Assembly (NCBI RefSeq): GCF_003072625.1
Contig: NZ_CP027805.1
Span: 1,821,501 to 1,885,500 of the forward strand
Direction: 5' to 3'
DNA from: Limosilactobacillus reuteri
GTDB taxonomy: Bacteria; Bacillota; Bacilli; Lactobacillales; Lactobacillaceae
DNA length: 64,000 nt
Shown in pieces: positions 62,226 to 64,000 of the stretch. The stretch's first letter is position 1. Every line of letters begins with the position of its first letter. The notes below the pieces were generated by a model, which saw nothing but the letters and a program-made list of their open reading frames with translations, had not been told where the DNA came from and did not search any database. The position numbers and the translations under genes are program-made.

Positions 62226-62432
62226 TATATTCTCTCCTCTTTTTCTTACTTATTACGAGCCAAAACCGCTATCCATACTATCATATTTTAGGCACGAGCT
62301 TCAATTTATTGGGATAATTCCAGCAAGTAAGTTATTTACCAAAACTATTGATATAACAAGCATGCAACAAACCCTTGCTAGTTTTTGCTTAATAAATTTC
62401 ATATACTTATCCAAAAATACAGGAGCACCATA

Positions 62433-62844
62433 ATGGAATTCGGAAACTATATCAAAAAACAACGCAATAATTTAGGCTTTACTCAAGCTGAAATTGCCGA
62501 AAAATTACATGTCAATCGGCAAACAATTTCCAACTGGGAGCAAGGAAAAAGTTATCCCGATTTAGACACACTCGTTAAGATTAGTGACATATATAAAATC
62601 TCAATTGACGCTTTGATTAAAGGAGACAAAGATTTGAAAAAATATTTAGATCAAGGAAAGGCTTATAATGCTTTTAGTGTTTTTAAGGGATTATTCTTCA
62701 TAATGGAGAGATTATTTTTCTTACTGACAAATTATTTAGTGGATTATAATTCTCTCATCGTTAATTTTTGTACATTTTCCTTTTTAATTACTTTTGGAAT
62801 AGCTATTCTTTATAGCGAGCATGTAAAACCGTTCTTTTTAGGAA
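62433..62844 (+). pseudogene. XRE regulator with membrane tail, truncated by IS30
   Basis: From ATG 62433 behind AGGAG the frame has an XRE helix-turn-helix (TQAEIAEKLHVNRQTISNWEQGKSYPD) and one to two hydrophobic segments (VNFCTFSFLITFGIAILYS), then runs into IS30 copy D at 62845. The layout matches the other XRE-membrane gene of the window (36693-38841), so the missing 3' part probably encoded further membrane segments. No continuation is recognisable beyond the IS at 63823. Confidence 0.75.
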
Positions 62845-63822
62845 CCCGAAATGTCAATTTAAGTTAGAAAGAAAATAGTTGCTCATCAGTGACGTAAGAC
62901 ATGAATACTTCATATGGAGTTCGATAGCCTAGTGATTTACGGGGCAGGTTATTTTGCTTACTCATCAGTTGGGTTACCAATTCATCAGGAAGATTGCGGA
63001 AATCTAGCTGTTTCGTTAAGCCATCCCGGCGTAAAAGACCGTTGTTGTTTTCGTTCAGCCCTCGTTGATTGGGAGCACCAACCTCGGCAAAGTAAGTGTG
63101 AAGGTCAAATTGATTGGCAATCTCGCGCCAGCCGGCGAATTCTTTTCCGTTGTCAAAGGTAATCGATTTGAAGAAGTACCGCGGGAATTTCCGAAGCCAC
63201 TGACTTAAGTGTTGGTTAATCGCATCAGCCGTCTTTTCGTGCACATTGAGTACAATTTCGACCTTCGATTGGCGTTCGGTCAGGGTCATTACCGCCCCTT
63301 GGTGCTTTTTGCCTTGGACGGTATCAGCTTCAAGGTGCCCAAATTCAGTGGCATAGTGCGGAAAGTCCTTGGCACGCTCGTGAATACTTCGCCCCAATTG
63401 GCCAGCCTTCCCGCGGCGCTCGACATAGCCATTCGGGTGCCGCTTACCTCGCATCGGCAAGGAACGGACATCGAAGCCGAACTGGCCACGTTCAAACATC
63501 CGGTAAAGAGTTCGCCGGTTACAACTAATTGGGCGCTCAGCGCGCCCAATAATGGTATCAGGCGTCCACCCCTGGGCAATTTTGTCGTTGATATAAGTGA
63601 GTTCAGCCAGTGACAACTGAGTACGGTTTCGGCGCAACGGTTGATCATTTGGGCCACTCGGTACGCTTTAAGCTTTTGCACGAAAGAATGGGCGATGATT
63701 GTCAGCTCGTTTGTGGTAAGATGGGTGTAAGTCATTTGTGGTTTCCTTTCTTTTGTTTAGGGGTATTCAAAAGTCTACCACAAATGGCTTTTCTATTTTT
63801 CTAACTTAATTTTACAAACGGC
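62845..63822 (-). mobile_element. IS30-family element, copy D, internally deleted
   Basis: A 978-bp element nearly identical to copy A at the nucleotide level, with the same ends (GCCGTTTG... and ...CATTTCGGG on the coding strand). It lacks about 94 bp inside the transposase gene and the 12-bp leader duplication of copy A. No target duplication is seen (GAA versus GTA), which suggests a rearranged or decayed insertion. Confidence 0.88.
62864..63735 (-). pseudogene. IS30-family transposase, deleted and frameshifted, copy D
   Basis: The start (MTYTHLTTNELTIIAHSFV, ATG 63735) and the catalytic core (FGHLEADTVQG, ITFDNGKEFAGW, RGLNENNNGLL) are both present but in different frames. Between GAAACCG and TACTCAG, 94 bp found in copy A are missing, which removes residues about 38-69 and shifts the frame. 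The end points share short CGT repeats, consistent with slippage. This copy cannot make full transposase but could be moved by copy A's protein. Confidence 0.9.
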
Positions 63823-63946
63823 GTATATTGAAGAAATACTATATGAATATAGATTCCTTCAGCTAACTTGCTACTAGAATAATCATATTTATTGGACATG
63901 GAAACAACAATGTACTTCTATGTCTATTTATGTTTGTTATATATAA
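63823..63946. other. AT-rich intergenic DNA after IS30 copy D, no gene seen
   Basis: No frame longer than a few dozen codons and no continuation of the truncated XRE gene is visible between the IS end and the promoter at 63947. Confidence 0.5.
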
Positions 63947-63975
63947 TTGACATAGAATTTAAGTAATGATAGAAT
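63947..63975 (+). promoter_or_regulatory. Promoter reading out of the window
   Basis: TTGACA (63947-63952) and TAGAAT (63970-63975) are exactly 17 bp apart, a strong sigma-A promoter for a gene beyond 64000. Confidence 0.65.
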
Positions 63976-64000
63976 CCCTAGCATAGATGTCATATATATG

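Overview
The window looks like chromosome from a low-GC, obligately heterofermentative lactobacillus, most likely Limosilactobacillus reuteri or a close relative. The evidence is AT-rich DNA with strong GGAGG ribosome-binding sites; the glucose-6-phosphate/6-phosphogluconate dehydrogenase pair that feeds a phosphoketolase pathway; a LacS-type lactose permease with a fused EIIA domain; a gal operon; a T-box-controlled branched-chain amino acid carrier; and a surface-protein fragment with the RDV repeats described from L. reuteri glucansucrases. The species assignment is recognition from memory, not a database match.

Positions 1-26,100 are an ordinary, well-kept chromosome. They hold a B3/4-domain protein and its MarR neighbour, a three-gene operon with a degenerate ABC ATPase, a CorC/HlyC membrane protein, NrdI, a VOC protein, an MFS transporter, zwf and gnd, lacS with a CcpA-type cre site, a universal stress protein, an Lrp regulator, a glutamate/dicarboxylate symporter, a DedA protein, galKTR, a four-gene operon (SGNH esterase, tyrosine phosphatase, PEBP protein, small protein), two hypothetical genes, a GreA-like factor and pnuC with a structured leader. 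Sugar genes dominate: lactose/galactose uptake (lacS), the Leloir pathway (galK, galT, galR) and oxidation of glucose-6-phosphate (zwf, gnd).

Positions 26,100-51,800 and 62,400-63,900 are heavily damaged by insertion sequences. I count nine IS copies plus one IS110-family remnant: two IS3/IS150-type copies in opposite orientation, two 851-bp IS5/IS427-type copies each inserted at CTAG, three related IS30 copies (A, C, D), one unrelated IS30 (B) and one ISL3. They interrupt or truncate cysK, aag (3-methyladenine glycosylase), an Rpn-type nuclease gene, two XRE-plus-membrane genes, an RDV surface-protein gene and the terminator of pepO. cls (in-frame stop) and a MerR gene (frameshift plus stop) carry point lesions. 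Intact genes between the IS copies include an MFS exporter, a macro-domain protein, pepO, a MoxR-AAA/vWA pair, DUF488, a flavodoxin-fold oxidoreductase and a lipoprotein.

Positions 51,900-62,300 are again ordinary: a small membrane protein, an APC permease with proline iminopeptidase, a DHH phosphoesterase, a DUF2325 protein, T-box-brnQ, a GH73 glucosaminidase, a CmpB-type membrane protein and an ABC-F protein.

The most interesting signals are hairpins inside the IS elements that bury the transposase start codon. In the IS30 group the hairpin shows a compensatory base change between copies; an unrelated IS30 and the IS3 element have analogous structures. Others are the catalytically degraded ABC ATPase operon, the pnuC leader with mutually exclusive helices, and a hypothetical protein with an ungapped internal duplication. 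I found no convincing new defence system, CRISPR array, tRNA or rRNA gene.
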